Source: an uncultured Lachnospiraceae bacterium
GTDB lineage: Bacteria; Bacillota; Clostridia; Lachnospirales; Lachnospiraceae
Assembly (NCBI GenBank): GCA_902779575.1
Contig: CACZBW010000001.1
Location: 62,001-126,000 of the forward strand
Reading direction: 5' to 3'
Length of the DNA stretch: 64,000 nucleotides
In this document: positions 16,420 through 26,012 of the stretch, piece after piece
Layout: the number at the start of each line of letters is the position of its first letter
Position numbering within the stretch: the stretch's first letter is position 1
Made by a program: the position numbers and the translations under genes
Notes under the pieces: model-generated
Databases searched by the model: none
Told to the model about the DNA's origin: nothing
Seen by the model: the letters and a program-made list of their open reading frames with translations, nothing else

Positions 16420-17262
16420 ATGAAAGAGAGACTGGATGTGCTCCTGGTGCAGGGCGGCTATGCCCCTTCGCGGGAGAAGGCAAAAGCGATCATTATGGCC
16501 GGCCAGGTATATGTGAACGGTCAGAAGGAAGACAAGGCGGGGATGAAATTTGACATTTATTCCCCGATTGAAGTGCGGGGCCAGACCCTGAAATATGTAA
16601 GCAGGGGCGGCCTGAAACTGGAAAAGGCGCTGCAGACATTTCCCATCAGTCTGGAGGGAAAGGTCTGCATGGATATCGGTGCCTCAACCGGGGGCTTTAC
16701 GGACTGCATGCTTCAGAACGGGGCGGCCAGGGTCTATGCGATCGACGTCGGACACGGCCAGCTTCACTGGAAACTGCGCAACGACGACCGGGTCGTCTGT
16801 ATGGAGCGCTTTAATGTCCGCTACCTTAAACCGGAAGATCTTCCGGAAAGACCTTCTTTTGCGTCCATCGACGTTTCATTTATTTCCCTGAAGCTGATCC
16901 TCGGACCGGTCGCTTCGGCACTGAAGGAGGACGGGCAGATCGCAGCGCTGATCAAACCGCAGTTTGAGGCCGGCAGGGAACTGGTTGGAAAGAAAGGCGT
17001 CGTGCGTGACCCTTCCGTCCATGAGGATGTGATCCGGGGCGTATGCAGCTTCGTGCCGACGCTCGGGCTGACGGTTCTCGGACTGACCTATTCCCCTGTC
17101 AGGGGTCCTGAAGGGAATATTGAATACCTGCTCTATCTGTCCTGTGAAAAAGGGGCGGCGTCTTCTTTTGACGCTGAAAACTGTATAAAGGATACAGTCG
17201 CGCAGGCGCATGCGAAACTGGACAGGGATTCTGCGGAAGAGGACCCCGAAGAAGGCGGATGA
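16420..17262 (+). CDS. tlyA: TlyA family rRNA (cytidine-2'-O)-methyltransferase
   Basis: S4-domain plus FtsJ-like methyltransferase (280 aa) predicted to 2'-O-methylate 16S/23S rRNA. The S4 RNA-binding domain is KERLDVLLVQGGYAPSREKAKAIIMAGQVYVNG (2-34). The SAM motif CMDIGASTGGFTDCMLQNGA is near residue 86, followed by IDVGHGQLHWKLRND and ASIDVSFISLKLIL. The ATG at 16420 gives the family N-terminus; the frame is also open from a GTG overlapping the dxs stop. The last 25 residues are acidic and extend beyond the usual end. Confidence 0.94.
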   Translation: MKERLDVLLVQGGYAPSREKAKAIIMAGQVYVNGQKEDKAGMKFDIYSPIEVRGQTLKYVSRGGLKLEKALQTFPISLEGKVCMDIGASTGGFTDCMLQNGAARVYAIDVGHGQLHWKLRNDDRVVCMERFNVRYLKPEDLPERPSFASIDVSFISLKLILGPVASALKEDGQIAALIKPQFEAGRELVGKKGVVRDPSVHEDVIRGVCSFVPTLGLTVLGLTYSPVRGPEGNIEYLLYLSCEKGAASSFDAENCIKDTVAQAHAKLDRDSAEEDPEEGG

Positions 17263-17269
17263 CAATCCT

Positions 17270-17312
17270 GACAGAAAAAACGGAATGGAAGCGGTTCCGA
17301 CAGAAAAAACGG
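17270..17312 (+). repeat. 14-bp direct repeat upstream of nadK
   Basis: GACAGAAAAAACGG occurs at 17270-17283 and 17299-17312 in the 91-base tlyA-nadK gap. The intervening bases form a small CGGAA/TTCCG hairpin. No function is evident. Confidence 0.7.
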
Positions 17313-17353
17313 TTCCGTATGGCCTGACTGCATGGGAGGCAGCGTGACAGAAG

Positions 17354-18211
17354 GTGGAAAAATTCTATGTAATAACGAATCCTCAGAAGGATGCAAATGC
17401 AAAAACGACAGAATTTATACAAAAGTATCTGGAAGAAAAAGGGAAAATATGTTATTGTCAAGAATGTAACATCGCTTCTTCCGGAACAGGCTATAAATAT
17501 ACGGATGCCGCATCGATTCCGGATGGTGTGGAGTGTGTTCTGGTCCTGGGCGGGGACGGGACGCTTCTGCAGGCGTCCAGAGATCTGCTGGACACAGGTC
17601 TCCCGCTTCTGGGGATTAATCTGGGGACGCTGGGATACCTTGCCGAGATAGACTGTCAGAATATCCAGATGGCGCTGGATAAGTTAATAGCAGGAGATTA
17701 TTCGATAGAGGAACGGATGATGATCGGAGGAACGGTCAGTTACAGGGACCGGATCCTGATGACCGATATCGCACTCAACGATATTGTGATTACCCGCAGA
17801 GGGAGACTTCGGGTTGTTGACTTTCACATATTCGTTGACGATGTTTTTTTGTGTTCTTACCGTGCGGACGGGATCATCGTCTCTACGCCGACGGGTTCAA
17901 CAGGCTACAGTCTTTCAGCCGGCGGCCCGATTGTGGCACCGGATGCCTCCCTGATTCTTCTGACGGCGCTTGCTCCGCATACGCTCGCTTCCAGACCGGT
18001 TATTCTTCCCGACCATGTTGCCGTTACCGTAGAGGTTGCGGAGAATTCCGTTCCGGCTGAAGACGGAGCCGCTGTGGTCTTTGACGGAGATACATCCATA
18101 TCACTGGATTACGGAAGCCGCATCCGGATTATGAAAACAGAACAGAAGACCCGACTGGTAAAGATTAAACACACCAGTTTTGTTGAAATTCTGAGGGAGA
18201 AGCTCAAGTAA
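17354..18211 (+). CDS. nadK: NAD kinase
   Basis: ATP-NAD kinase (285 aa), the source of NADP. The GGDGT motif is in LVLGGDGTLLQASRDLL (residues about 60-76), and LLGINLGTLGYLAEI and DGIIVSTPTGSTGYSLSAGGPIVAP are canonical. The start is a GTG at 17354 (VEKFYVITNPQKD); GGGAGG lies about 14 bases upstream, a wide spacing, so the start is moderately certain. It is followed by argR in the conserved tlyA-nadK-argR-recN order. Confidence 0.95.
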   Translation: MEKFYVITNPQKDANAKTTEFIQKYLEEKGKICYCQECNIASSGTGYKYTDAASIPDGVECVLVLGGDGTLLQASRDLLDTGLPLLGINLGTLGYLAEIDCQNIQMALDKLIAGDYSIEERMMIGGTVSYRDRILMTDIALNDIVITRRGRLRVVDFHIFVDDVFLCSYRADGIIVSTPTGSTGYSLSAGGPIVAPDASLILLTALAPHTLASRPVILPDHVAVTVEVAENSVPAEDGAAVVFDGDTSISLDYGSRIRIMKTEQKTRLVKIKHTSFVEILREKLK

Positions 18212-18373
18212 CCTGATGATATGGGAATACGCGGCCGGGATGAATTTGGAGGGATTTTTTCGGCGGCAGAATACTGTTGTGAAAGCAAATTCTGATCCAG
18301 GATGAGTCAGAAACATTACCCGTCAAAATCCCGGAACCAGATGTAAATTCAGATCCGAAAGAGGGAAGACAAG

Positions 18374-18826
18374 ATGAAGATTGGTAGACATGCCAAGATT
18401 ATCGATCTGATTAACCGGTATGATATTGAGACACAGGAAGAACTGGCAAAGTACCTGAAGGAGGAGGGGTTTCGCGTAACGCAGGCGACGATTTCGCGGG
18501 ACATCAGGGAACTGAAGCTTACAAAGATTTCCGTCAGCAGCGGCAGGCAGAAATACGCGGTCATGCAGTCCGGTCCGGCCGGAATGAATGAGAAGTATCT
18601 GAGAGTTCTGCAGGATGGTTTCCTGACGGTGGACGTTGCAGGAAATCTGCTGGTCATACGGACGGTATCCGGTATGGCCATGGCTGTGGCGGCAGCGCTT
18701 GATGCCATGAACTGGTCGGAAGTTGCCGGCTGCATCGCAGGCGATGACACGATCTTCTGTGCCGTACATAAGCTGGAGGATGCTCCGGCTGTGATGGAGA
18801 ATATCCGGAGGGTGGTCTCCAAATAA
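18374..18826 (+). CDS. argR: Arginine repressor ArgR
   Basis: Arginine-responsive hexameric repressor (150 aa). The winged-helix DNA-binding domain MKIGRHAKIIDLINRYDIETQEELAKYLKEEGFRVTQATISRDIRELKL fills residues 1-50, including the SRDI recognition helix. The C-terminal oligomerisation/arginine-binding domain has AGCIAGDDTIFCAVH with the GDDT motif. Its targets are likely argG and argC-argJ-argB in this window, where ARG-box-like sites lie at 61038-61106. An AGAGGGAAG site precedes the ATG. Confidence 0.96.
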   Translation: MKIGRHAKIIDLINRYDIETQEELAKYLKEEGFRVTQATISRDIRELKLTKISVSSGRQKYAVMQSGPAGMNEKYLRVLQDGFLTVDVAGNLLVIRTVSGMAMAVAAALDAMNWSEVAGCIAGDDTIFCAVHKLEDAPAVMENIRRVVSK

Positions 18827-18843
18827 TGACTGGAATTATAAGA

Positions 18844-18876
18844 GGCGGCCGGCTTGTCACAGCCGGCTGCCTTTTT
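18844..18876 (+). terminator. Intrinsic terminator after argR
   Basis: An 11-bp stem with one G-U pair (18844-18854 with 18861-18871) and TGTCAC loop, followed by five T. recN, 65 bases further on, therefore probably depends partly on read-through or its own promoter. Confidence 0.85.
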
Positions 18877-18940
18877 AAAGGGAAATTCAGCCGGTAAAGA
18901 GGCATTTTCCGGCGGAAGAAGAGAGTACAGGTAAAGGGTT

Positions 18941-20626
18941 ATGCTTAGAAGTCTTCATGTAAAGAATATGGCTCTGATCGAGGAGGAAGAACTGGAACTG
19001 GAAGAAGGCCTGAATATCCTCTCCGGGGAAACCGGCGCCGGAAAATCGATCGTGATCGGGTCGATCAACGTCGCGCTGGGTCTCCAGTCTTTCCGTGATT
19101 ATCTGCAGGAGGATAAAGATTACGCCCTGGTTGAACTTATCTTTGAGACAGCATCAGGGAAAGTCAGGGAGAAGCTTGAAGAGGCAGGACTGCCCTGTAT
19201 GGATAAAGAGGTGATCATCAGCAGACGCTATCAGCGGGGACGCAGCATCAGCCGCGTCAACGGCGAGACGGTGCCCGTCGGAACAGTCAGGGAGATTGCG
19301 GCCCTCCTGATTGATCTGTATGGCCAGCATGAACATCAGTCCCTTCTCTATCCCCGTTATCACCTGGCTCTGGTGGATGATTACGCTGCAGACAGAATCG
19401 CGGAACCGAAAAAGCAGTGTGCGGAGGCTTATAAGACCTGGTCAGAGTCGCAGAGAGAACTGGAGCAGGCCATGTCCGATGAGAAGGAACGGCTGAAACA
19501 GATCGATTTTCTCTCCTATGAACTGAATGAGATCGATGAGGCGCAGCTCAGGGAGGGAGAAGATGAGGAACTGGAGAACCGCTTCCGGATTCTGTCCCAT
19601 GCCCTGAAGATTCAGGAGAGCCTCGCGGAAGCGGAAAGCCTGACAGACGGGGACGACGGAGCGATGGCAAAGCTTTCGAGAGCTTCCAGGGCCCTTGCTA
19701 CAGTCGCTTCACTGGACGGGGATCTTCAGGGGCTGTCGGATGAGATGTCCCAGATCGAAGACCTGATGAATGATTTTTCGAGGTCGCTGGCGGATTATAT
19801 CGACAATTTCCTTTATGATGAGAAGGAGATGAACGAGATCAGCGCAAGGCTCGATCTGATCAACCGCCTGAAAGCCAAATACGGCAGGGAAATATCAGAT
19901 ATCTTTGTCTATCGCAGCCGGCAGCAGAAGGAACTGGACCGGCTCGAAAACTATGACGCCTATGTGGAAGGCCTGAAGAAGAAAAAGGAAAAAAGTCTTT
20001 CCCTGCTGAAAGAAGCCTGCTCAAAGATTTCCCGGATCCGGAAGGAATCGGCTGCGGAACTCACGGAGCGGATCACACAGTCTCTCAGGGAACTGAATTT
20101 CCTGGATGTGAAATTTGAAATCAGTCTGAAAGAACTGGATGTCCCCACGGCTAACGGAGCGGACGAAGCGATTTTTCTCATCTCCACGAATCCCGGGATG
20201 CCGGTAAGGCCGCTTCAGAATGTCGCCTCCGGCGGCGAGCTCTCCCGCATCATGCTGGCCATCAAAACAGTGATGGCTGAAAAAGACGGGATTGAAGCCC
20301 TGATTTTCGATGAGATTGATACCGGAATAAGCGGAAGGACCGCTCAGAAAGTCGCGGAAAAGATGGCCCAGCTTTCGGCGAACTGCCAGGTGATCGCGAT
20401 CACGCATCTGGCCCAGATTGCCGCCATGGCGGAGCATCATTTCCTGATTGAGAAATATGTCGAGGACGGTATGACGCATACCGGCGTGCGCAGGCTGAAC
20501 GGGAAGGAACAGACAGAGGAGCTGGCCCGGATCCTGTCCGGAACGTTCGTGACAGACGCGGTGCGCGGAAGCGCGGAAGAGATGAAGTTTCTCGCGGAAG
20601 AATTCAGGAAAGGCTGCAGACAATAA
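18941..20626 (+). CDS. recN: DNA repair protein RecN
   Basis: SMC-like ATPase (561 aa) of double-strand break repair. Walker A is GETGAGKSIVIGSINVAL (residues about 28-45), a central coiled coil lies at about 155-370, the signature VASGGELSRIMLAIKTV is near residue 429, and Walker B is ALIFDEIDTGISGRTAQKV. Length is normal. It ends the conserved argR-recN pair; spoIVB and spo0A do not follow. Confidence 0.97.
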   Translation: MLRSLHVKNMALIEEEELELEEGLNILSGETGAGKSIVIGSINVALGLQSFRDYLQEDKDYALVELIFETASGKVREKLEEAGLPCMDKEVIISRRYQRGRSISRVNGETVPVGTVREIAALLIDLYGQHEHQSLLYPRYHLALVDDYAADRIAEPKKQCAEAYKTWSESQRELEQAMSDEKERLKQIDFLSYELNEIDEAQLREGEDEELENRFRILSHALKIQESLAEAESLTDGDDGAMAKLSRASRALATVASLDGDLQGLSDEMSQIEDLMNDFSRSLADYIDNFLYDEKEMNEISARLDLINRLKAKYGREISDIFVYRSRQQKELDRLENYDAYVEGLKKKKEKSLSLLKEACSKISRIRKESAAELTERITQSLRELNFLDVKFEISLKELDVPTANGADEAIFLISTNPGMPVRPLQNVASGGELSRIMLAIKTVMAEKDGIEALIFDEIDTGISGRTAQKVAEKMAQLSANCQVIAITHLAQIAAMAEHHFLIEKYVEDGMTHTGVRRLNGKEQTEELARILSGTFVTDAVRGSAEEMKFLAEEFRKGCRQ

Positions 20627-20685
20627 GAAAACAAAGAGGAAGGATCCACAGCTGTATCATTCGCCCTGGCGGAGATACTGCTGCA

Positions 20686-20729
20686 GAAAACGGCCTCCGG
20701 CGGAATAAAATCCGCCGGAGGCCGTTTTC
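20686..20729. terminator. Bidirectional terminator between recN and the GH94 gene
   Basis: A 19-bp perfect stem (20686-20704 with 20711-20729) and a 6-base AT loop. The arms begin GAAAA and end TTTTC, giving a short T-run on either strand. It serves convergent recN and the phosphorylase gene. Confidence 0.9.
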
Positions 20730-20769
20730 CGCAGGCGGGCCATTGCCTGCCTGCATGAGCTGAAACTGT

Positions 20770-23205
20770 TTATCCCATCACAGCAGTTACATTGTATTCT
20801 TTCTTTCCCTTTTCGAAGGGGACGATGGTACCTTCGATCTTCTTTCCGTCTACGATCAGTTCCCGGATGCCCTTTTCCACATGGTCCGGATTTTCAACCG
20901 TGATATGGTAGACAGCGCCGCGGAAGAGGCGGTCTACGGTAAATCCGCCGAAGTCCTTCGGGACGCAGGGATTGACGCTCAGGCCGGTATATTCGGGACG
21001 GATACCCAGAATGAACTGGGAAATATTGACAAAGGTCCAGGCCGCGGTTCCGGTCAGCCAGCTGTTCTTGCCCTGTCCGAAATAGCGGGCATCTTTTCCG
21101 GCGACCATCTGGCTGTATACATAAGGTTCGGTGCAGTGGATCTCGGAGATATCCTCGATGTAGGCCGGGCAGGTCTTGCGGTAGATATCAAATGCTCTTC
21201 CGCCGTGTCCGACGACAGTTTCCGCGATTGATACCCAGGGATTGTTGTGGCAGAAGATACCGCCGTTCTCTTTGTATCCCGGCGGATAGGAGGAGATCTC
21301 GCCCAGGTTCAGGTAGTATCTGGTATAGGACGGCTGAAGGATCATGATGCCGTACTTCGTATCCAGATATTTCTCGACAGAAGCAAGCGCTTTCTGCGCC
21401 TTCCCTTCCTCAACGCCGATGCCGGCAAGGACACAGAAGCCCTGCGGCTCGATGAAGATCTTTCCTTCTTCGCAGTCTTTTGATCCGACCTTGTCCCCGT
21501 TCGCGTCATAGGCGCGGACAAACCATTCGCCGTCCCAGCCTGCGGTCAGGGCCGCGTCATACATCGCCTTAATTTCGGACTCGGCCTGGGCGGCTTTTTC
21601 TTCAAGGCCTCTCATCAGGCACATCTTCCGGTATTCTTCTCCGTAACGGACGAACATCCCTGCGATGAAGACCGACTCGGCAACGGGACCTTCGGAGGGG
21701 CCGGTTGTCTGGAAGGATTCGCCGGGCGTATCGGAGAAGCAGTTGAGGTTCAGGCAGTCGTTCCAGTCTGCGCGCCCGATCTGAGGCAGGCCGTGCGGGC
21801 CTTTGTGGCTGACGATATAGTCAAAGGACCTGGTCAGATGCTCAAAGAGGGGGACACAGGTGGATTCATCGTTGTCAAAGGGTACCGGCTCATCCAGAAT
21901 GCTGAAGTCTCCGGTCTCACGGATGTAGGCGCTGGTTCCGGCGATCAGCCAGAGCGGATCGTCATTGAAGCCGGAACCGATGTCCGCGTTGCCCCTCTTG
22001 GTCAGCGGCTGGTACTGGTGATAGGCGGAACCGTCCGCGAACTGGGTGGAGGCGATGTCGATAATGCGCTCCCTGGCCTTTTCCGGGATCAGATGGACAA
22101 AGCCCAGAAGGTCCTGGCAGGAATCACGGAAGCCCATGCCTCGGCCGATTCCGGATTCATAATAGCTGGTCGAACGGGACATATTGAAGGTGACCATGCA
22201 CTGATACTGGTTCCAGATATTGACCATGCGGTTGACCTTTTCGTCGCCGCTCTTAACCGTATAGCGGGACAGAAGATCCTTCCAGTAGTCATTCAGCTCG
22301 CAGAAGGCTTTCTCGACATCTTCCTCCGTACGGTATCTGTTCAGGATTGCGAGAGCGGGCTTTTTGTTGATGACGCCCGCGGACTCCCATTTCTGGTCCT
22401 TCGGGTTTTCCGCGTAGCCGAGAACAAAGACGAAAGTCTTCTCAGCGCCCGGCTCCAGGCTGACGTTCAGCTGGTGGGACGCGATCGGGTACCATCCGCT
22501 GGCTACAGAATTGGTGCAGCCGCCTTCCAGAACCGCTTTCGGTGAGGAAGCCGGATTGTAGGTTCCGATAAATGCGTCGCGGCTGGTGTCAAAAGCAGCC
22601 GGCTGTTCGTTTACGGAGAAGAAGGAATAATGATTTCTGCGCTCTCTGTACTCGGTTTTATGATAGATGGTGGAACCGATGACTTCGACTTCACCTGTGG
22701 AGAGGTTCCGCTGATAATTGGTCATATCGTCCAGGGCGTTCCAGAGACAGAATTCCACGTAGGAATACAGCTTGAAGTTCTTCACCTGGCCGGACTCGTT
22801 TTTCAGTTTCAGGCAGTTGATTTCGCAGGTGTCCGTGAGCGGAACGAAATTGAGCAGATCCGCGTGCAGTCCGTTTTTGGAGGACAGGAACCTGGTATAG
22901 CCGATTCCGTGATGGCACTCATAGGAATCAAGTTCTGTCTGTGTCGGCTGCCAGCCGGGATTCCAGACAGTGCCGGCATCACTGATATAGTAGTATTTGC
23001 CGGTGGAATCATAGGGGACGCTGTTATAGCGGTAGCGCGTAATGCGGAGCATCTTCGCGTCCTTGTAGAAGCTGTAGCCGCCGCATGTATTGGATACGAT
23101 CGAAAAGAAATCATTACAGCCCAGATAGTTGATCCACGGGAGAGGGGTTCTGGGAGTGGTGATGACATATTCCCGCGCATTGTCATCATAGTAGCCGAAT
23201 TTCAT
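20770..23205 (-). CDS. GH94 glycoside phosphorylase, probable cellobiose phosphorylase
   Basis: Cytosolic inverting phosphorylase (811 aa) that would split cellobiose with phosphate into glucose 1-phosphate and glucose. N-terminal [29 protein letters not shown] and the catalytic block DWNDCLNL (residues 480-487, the family's acid Asp) match cellobiose phosphorylases, as do the [12 protein letters not shown] and [18 protein letters not shown] segments. No signal peptide. AAAGGAGA (23213-23220) precedes the ATG at 23205; an earlier in-frame start is unsupported. Promoter and operator lie just upstream, and it diverges from a LacI gene. Substrate (cellobiose versus another beta-glucoside) is inferred from overall similarity. 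Confidence 0.9.
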   Translation of the reverse strand: MKFGYYDDNAREYVITTPRTPLPWINYLGCNDFFSIVSNTCGGYSFYKDAKMLRITRYRYNSVPYDSTGKYYYISDAGTVWNPGWQPTQTELDSYECHHGIGYTRFLSSKNGLHADLLNFVPLTDTCEINCLKLKNESGQVKNFKLYSYVEFCLWNALDDMTNYQRNLSTGEVEVIGSTIYHKTEYRERRNHYSFFSVNEQPAAFDTSRDAFIGTYNPASSPKAVLEGGCTNSVASGWYPIASHQLNVSLEPGAEKTFVFVLGYAENPKDQKWESAGVINKKPALAILNRYRTEEDVEKAFCELNDYWKDLLSRYTVKSGDEKVNRMVNIWNQYQCMVTFNMSRSTSYYESGIGRGMGFRDSCQDLLGFVHLIPEKARERIIDIASTQFADGSAYHQYQPLTKRGNADIGSGFNDDPLWLIAGTSAYIRETGDFSILDEPVPFDNDESTCVPLFEHLTRSFDYIVSHKGPHGLPQIGRADWNDCLNLNCFSDTPGESFQTTGPSEGPVAESVFIAGMFVRYGEEYRKMCLMRGLEEKAAQAESEIKAMYDAALTAGWDGEWFVRAYDANGDKVGSKDCEEGKIFIEPQGFCVLAGIGVEEGKAQKALASVEKYLDTKYGIMILQPSYTRYYLNLGEISSYPPGYKENGGIFCHNNPWVSIAETVVGHGGRAFDIYRKTCPAYIEDISEIHCTEPYVYSQMVAGKDARYFGQGKNSWLTGTAAWTFVNISQFILGIRPEYTGLSVNPCVPKDFGGFTVDRLFRGAVYHITVENPDHVEKGIRELIVDGKKIEGTIVPFEKGKKEYNVTAVMG

Positions 23206-23267
23206 ACTGCAGTCTCCTTTGTGAAAGAATACAGGCTGCCAGGCAGTCTGACCGTGTGAAAAGTTGG

Positions 23268-23277
23268 GAAAACGATT
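23268..23277. promoter_or_regulatory. LacI-type operator-like site, GH94 side
   Basis: GAAAACGATT at 23268-23277, repeated exactly at 23468-23477 on the other side of the divergent region. It lies just downstream of the predicted GH94 transcription start, a position suited to repression. The central CG is typical of LacI-family operators. Confidence 0.55.
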
Positions 23278-23295
23278 AAGTAGTGATTTGATTGC

Positions 23296-23324
23296 AGTAT
23301 AATCCATTCAAATACTAAAATCAA
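23296..23324 (-). promoter_or_regulatory. Promoter of the GH94 phosphorylase gene
   Basis: On the minus strand: TTGATT (23319-23324), a 17-base spacer and TATACT (23296-23301). The predicted start near 23288 gives a leader of about 80 bases. Confidence 0.65.
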
Positions 23325-23430
23325 TACGAGATTCATTTTTCAAATATGTGCATATTAAACAAAAAATGGCATCCAATACTGTAAAAAACGTGAAAATACT
23401 TTGACTGTTACGAAAATAGCGTCAGATCAG

Positions 23431-23459
23431 TTGCGTGAATTTCTGAAAAGAGCTATAAT
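23431..23459 (+). promoter_or_regulatory. Promoter of the LacI regulator gene
   Basis: TTGCGT (23431-23436), a 17-base spacer, and consensus TATAAT (23454-23459). The predicted start is near 23466. Confidence 0.65.
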
Positions 23460-23467
23460 AGCGAAAC

Positions 23468-23479
23468 GAAAACGATTTC
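23468..23479. promoter_or_regulatory. LacI-type operator-like site, regulator side
   Basis: GAAAACGATTTC is a near-perfect palindrome around CG, located at about +3 of the regulator's own transcript. Together with the copy at 23268 it suggests that the regulator controls both itself and the phosphorylase. Confidence 0.6.
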
Positions 23480-23577
23480 TTAAACCCGATAGGTCAAAAG
23501 CAGAATCGAAGAGGCTGATCCGGACATCACTGTGCGGTATCCGGCGGGCTGTGTTTTTTTCTGGGAGGATGCCGGTT

Positions 23578-24600
23578 ATGGTTTCTATGAAGGATATTGC
23601 AAGAAAATGCCAGGTTTCGGTCGCGACCGTCAGCAAAGCCCTGAACGGTTACAGTGATATCGGAAAAGAGAAGCGCGAGGAGATCCTCCAGGCTGCGAAA
23701 GAGATGGGCTACTTTCCGAATTCCTCCGCCAGGGCTCTGAAAACGAACAGGACCTATAACCTGGGGATTCTCTTCTCTGATAATCTCCACAGCGGACTGA
23801 CCCACGATTATTTCGCCGCAATTATTGAAAGCTTCAAGGTAACGGCGGAAGAGAAGGGCTACGATATTACCTTCACGACCATGAACAGTACGGTCGCGAA
23901 CCGGAAGATGACGTATTATGAGCACTGCCGCTACCGGGGCCTGGACGGCGTGGTGATCGCGAATATTGATTTTGATACGCCGGAGGTGACGGAGCTTGTA
24001 AGGTCCAGTCTCCCTGTCGTCACGATCGACTATGTGTTTGACGGAAGAATCGCGGTCGTATCAGACAATATGAACGGCATGAAAGCGCTGGCGGAGTATG
24101 TATGCCGGATGGGACACAGGAAGATCGCCTATATCCACGGTGACAATACATCCGTCACAAGGGACAGGCTTTCTGTTTTCTACCGGACGATGGACAGTTA
24201 TATGATCAAGGTGCCGGATAATTATATCCTCCCGTCAAGATACCGTGACGTCGCTCTGACAGCGCAGCGCACGCGGGAGCTTCTGAATCTGAAAGACCGG
24301 CCTGACTGCATTCTGTTTCCGGATGATTTTTCCGCGGTCGGGGGAATCAATGAAATCCGGGAAGCAGGACTAAGAATCCCGGAAGATATCTCAGTAGCCG
24401 GTTTTGACGGAATTGAGATTTCCCGTTTCCTGTCGCCGAAACTGACGACGCTCAGGCAGGACTCACAGACGATAGGGGTAAGGGCGGCCGATTCTCTGAT
24501 CTCCCTGATCGAGAGTCCGAAGACAACCCTGATCGAGAAGATTGTCGTTCCGGGGGAACTGGTGGAAGGCGAATCCGTCCGGAATATGGTTCTTCACTGA
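23578..24600 (+). CDS. LacI family transcriptional regulator, probable regulator of the GH94 gene
   Basis: A 340-residue LacI/GalR repressor. The helix-turn-helix and hinge SMKDIARKCQVSVATVSKALNGYSDIGKEKREEI occupy residues 3-37, and the periplasmic-binding-protein-like effector domain follows (YNLGILFSDN to PKLTTLRQDSQTIGVRAADSLI). The ATG at 23578 is selected because GGGAGG lies 9 bases upstream; other in-frame ATGs at 23569 and 23587 have poor spacing. Divergence from the phosphorylase and paired operator-like repeats suggest a beta-glucoside effector; this is inference. Confidence 0.92.
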   Translation: MVSMKDIARKCQVSVATVSKALNGYSDIGKEKREEILQAAKEMGYFPNSSARALKTNRTYNLGILFSDNLHSGLTHDYFAAIIESFKVTAEEKGYDITFTTMNSTVANRKMTYYEHCRYRGLDGVVIANIDFDTPEVTELVRSSLPVVTIDYVFDGRIAVVSDNMNGMKALAEYVCRMGHRKIAYIHGDNTSVTRDRLSVFYRTMDSYMIKVPDNYILPSRYRDVALTAQRTRELLNLKDRPDCILFPDDFSAVGGINEIREAGLRIPEDISVAGFDGIEISRFLSPKLTTLRQDSQTIGVRAADSLISLIESPKTTLIEKIVVPGELVEGESVRNMVLH

Positions 24601-24766
24601 TTCAGCCGCCGCACGGCCGGAAGGGCGTTCCGCCGCGTAAGCTGTCTCTTTCAGGCGGGAAAGCCCGCGCGGAACAGATGGGAAGCCCGATGAGCGGAAA
24701 GCAGGGACAGCGGGCCAGGAAAGCACAATAAGTTTAAACTTTCAAAATAACAGGAACTATGATAAG

Positions 24767-26011
24767 ATGATGGCAATTGAAAATCTGCAGCGGATTGTGC
24801 CTCCTCTTACGGAATGGTTTCGCGCATTCGCGAGGGACCTTCCCTGGAGGTCTGATCCGCTGCCTTATTATGTCTGGATTTCGGAGATTATGCTCCAGCA
24901 GACCAGAGTGGAGGCGGTAAAGCCTTATTTCAGGCGTTTTACGGAGGCGCTTCCTGACGTGAAGGCGCTCGCGGACTGCCCCGAGGAAGAGCTTTTCAAG
25001 CTCTGGGAAGGGCTCGGCTATTACAGCCGCGCACGGAATCTGAAAAAGGCGGCGCAGGAGATCGTCCGATCCTTCGGCGGCGAGATACCGGGGGATTATG
25101 AAGCCCTGCTGTCTCTGCCGGGGATCGGCTCCTATACGGCCGGCGCCGTTGCGTCCATCGCTTTCGGAGTTTCCGTGAGCGCCGTGGACGGGAATGTACT
25201 CCGGGTCGTATCAAGGCTGACCGGTTCCGGGGAGGTTATAGACGATCCGCGGGTAAAACGCTTCTGGGAAGAACAGCTTACCGGTCTGATCCGGGACAGC
25301 GGCGTGGACAGCGGCCTGTTCAACCAGGCCATGATGGAGCTCGGCGCTCTGATCTGCCTTCCGAATGGGAAGCCGGACTGCGCCTCCTGCCCGCTGAAAG
25401 CCTGCTGCAGGGCCTGCGCGGAAGGAAGCTGGGAGCGGATTCCGGCGCGCAGAGAAAAGAAGGCGCGCAGGAAGGAAGACAGGACAGTACTGCTTATACG
25501 GGACGCAGTGAGTACCCTTATCCATAAGCGGGACGACAGGGGACTTCTCGCCGGGCTCTGGGAGCTGCCGAATCTCGAAGGAAAGGCGGATGAGAAGCAG
25601 GTCCTTGATTATTGCAGGAGCCTGGGACTTAAAGTCCTGCAGATCCGTCCGCTTCCGGAAGTGAAGCATGTCTTTACCCATGTGGAGTGGCATATGCGCG
25701 GCTATCTTCTGCTGGTGGAGGATATGCAGGAAGCGCAGCAGTCCGGTCAGTTTGCGGCAGAGCGTTTCCTTGCGGCGGGGACTGATGAGATCGGGGAACG
25801 GTATTCCGTTCCTTCCGCCTTCCGGAACTATATGGATTATCTCGGCCTGCGAACCGGCTCCGACGTCTTTGCGTCCGGTCCGTCCGCGGCAGGAACGGAC
25901 GGGGCAGCCGGGCTGAAATCCAGTGACCTGAACAGGCCGGCCGGATCCGGAAAGAACCGGGAGGAAAGCATTTCCGGCCGAAATAAAAATGAGAAAACAG
26001 AGGTTGACTGA
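24767..26011 (+). CDS. mutY: A/G-specific adenine glycosylase MutY
   Basis: Base-excision glycosylase (414 aa) that removes A opposite 8-oxoG. The catalytic Glu is in EIMLQQTRVEAV (about residue 44), the helix-hairpin-helix is LLSLPGIGSYTAGAVASIAFG and the catalytic Asp is in AVDGNVLRV. The 4Fe-4S cysteines are in ICLPNGKPDCASCPLKACC. A C-terminal NUDIX-like domain recognises 8-oxoG. The last 50 or so residues (from about 360) are a Gly/Ser/Asn/Lys-rich tail not expected in the family. ATG 24767 and 24770 are both possible; the ribosome binding site is weak. Confidence 0.95.
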   Translation: MMAIENLQRIVPPLTEWFRAFARDLPWRSDPLPYYVWISEIMLQQTRVEAVKPYFRRFTEALPDVKALADCPEEELFKLWEGLGYYSRARNLKKAAQEIVRSFGGEIPGDYEALLSLPGIGSYTAGAVASIAFGVSVSAVDGNVLRVVSRLTGSGEVIDDPRVKRFWEEQLTGLIRDSGVDSGLFNQAMMELGALICLPNGKPDCASCPLKACCRACAEGSWERIPARREKKARRKEDRTVLLIRDAVSTLIHKRDDRGLLAGLWELPNLEGKADEKQVLDYCRSLGLKVLQIRPLPEVKHVFTHVEWHMRGYLLLVEDMQEAQQSGQFAAERFLAAGTDEIGERYSVPSAFRNYMDYLGLRTGSDVFASGPSAAGTDGAAGLKSSDLNRPAGSGKNREESISGRNKNEKTEVD

Positions 26012-26012
26012 T

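Noticed and set aside
24757-24770. Leaderless start of mutY (TATGAT just before the ATG)
   Set aside because: The -35 is poor, and the same bases are explained by chance in an AT-rich stretch.
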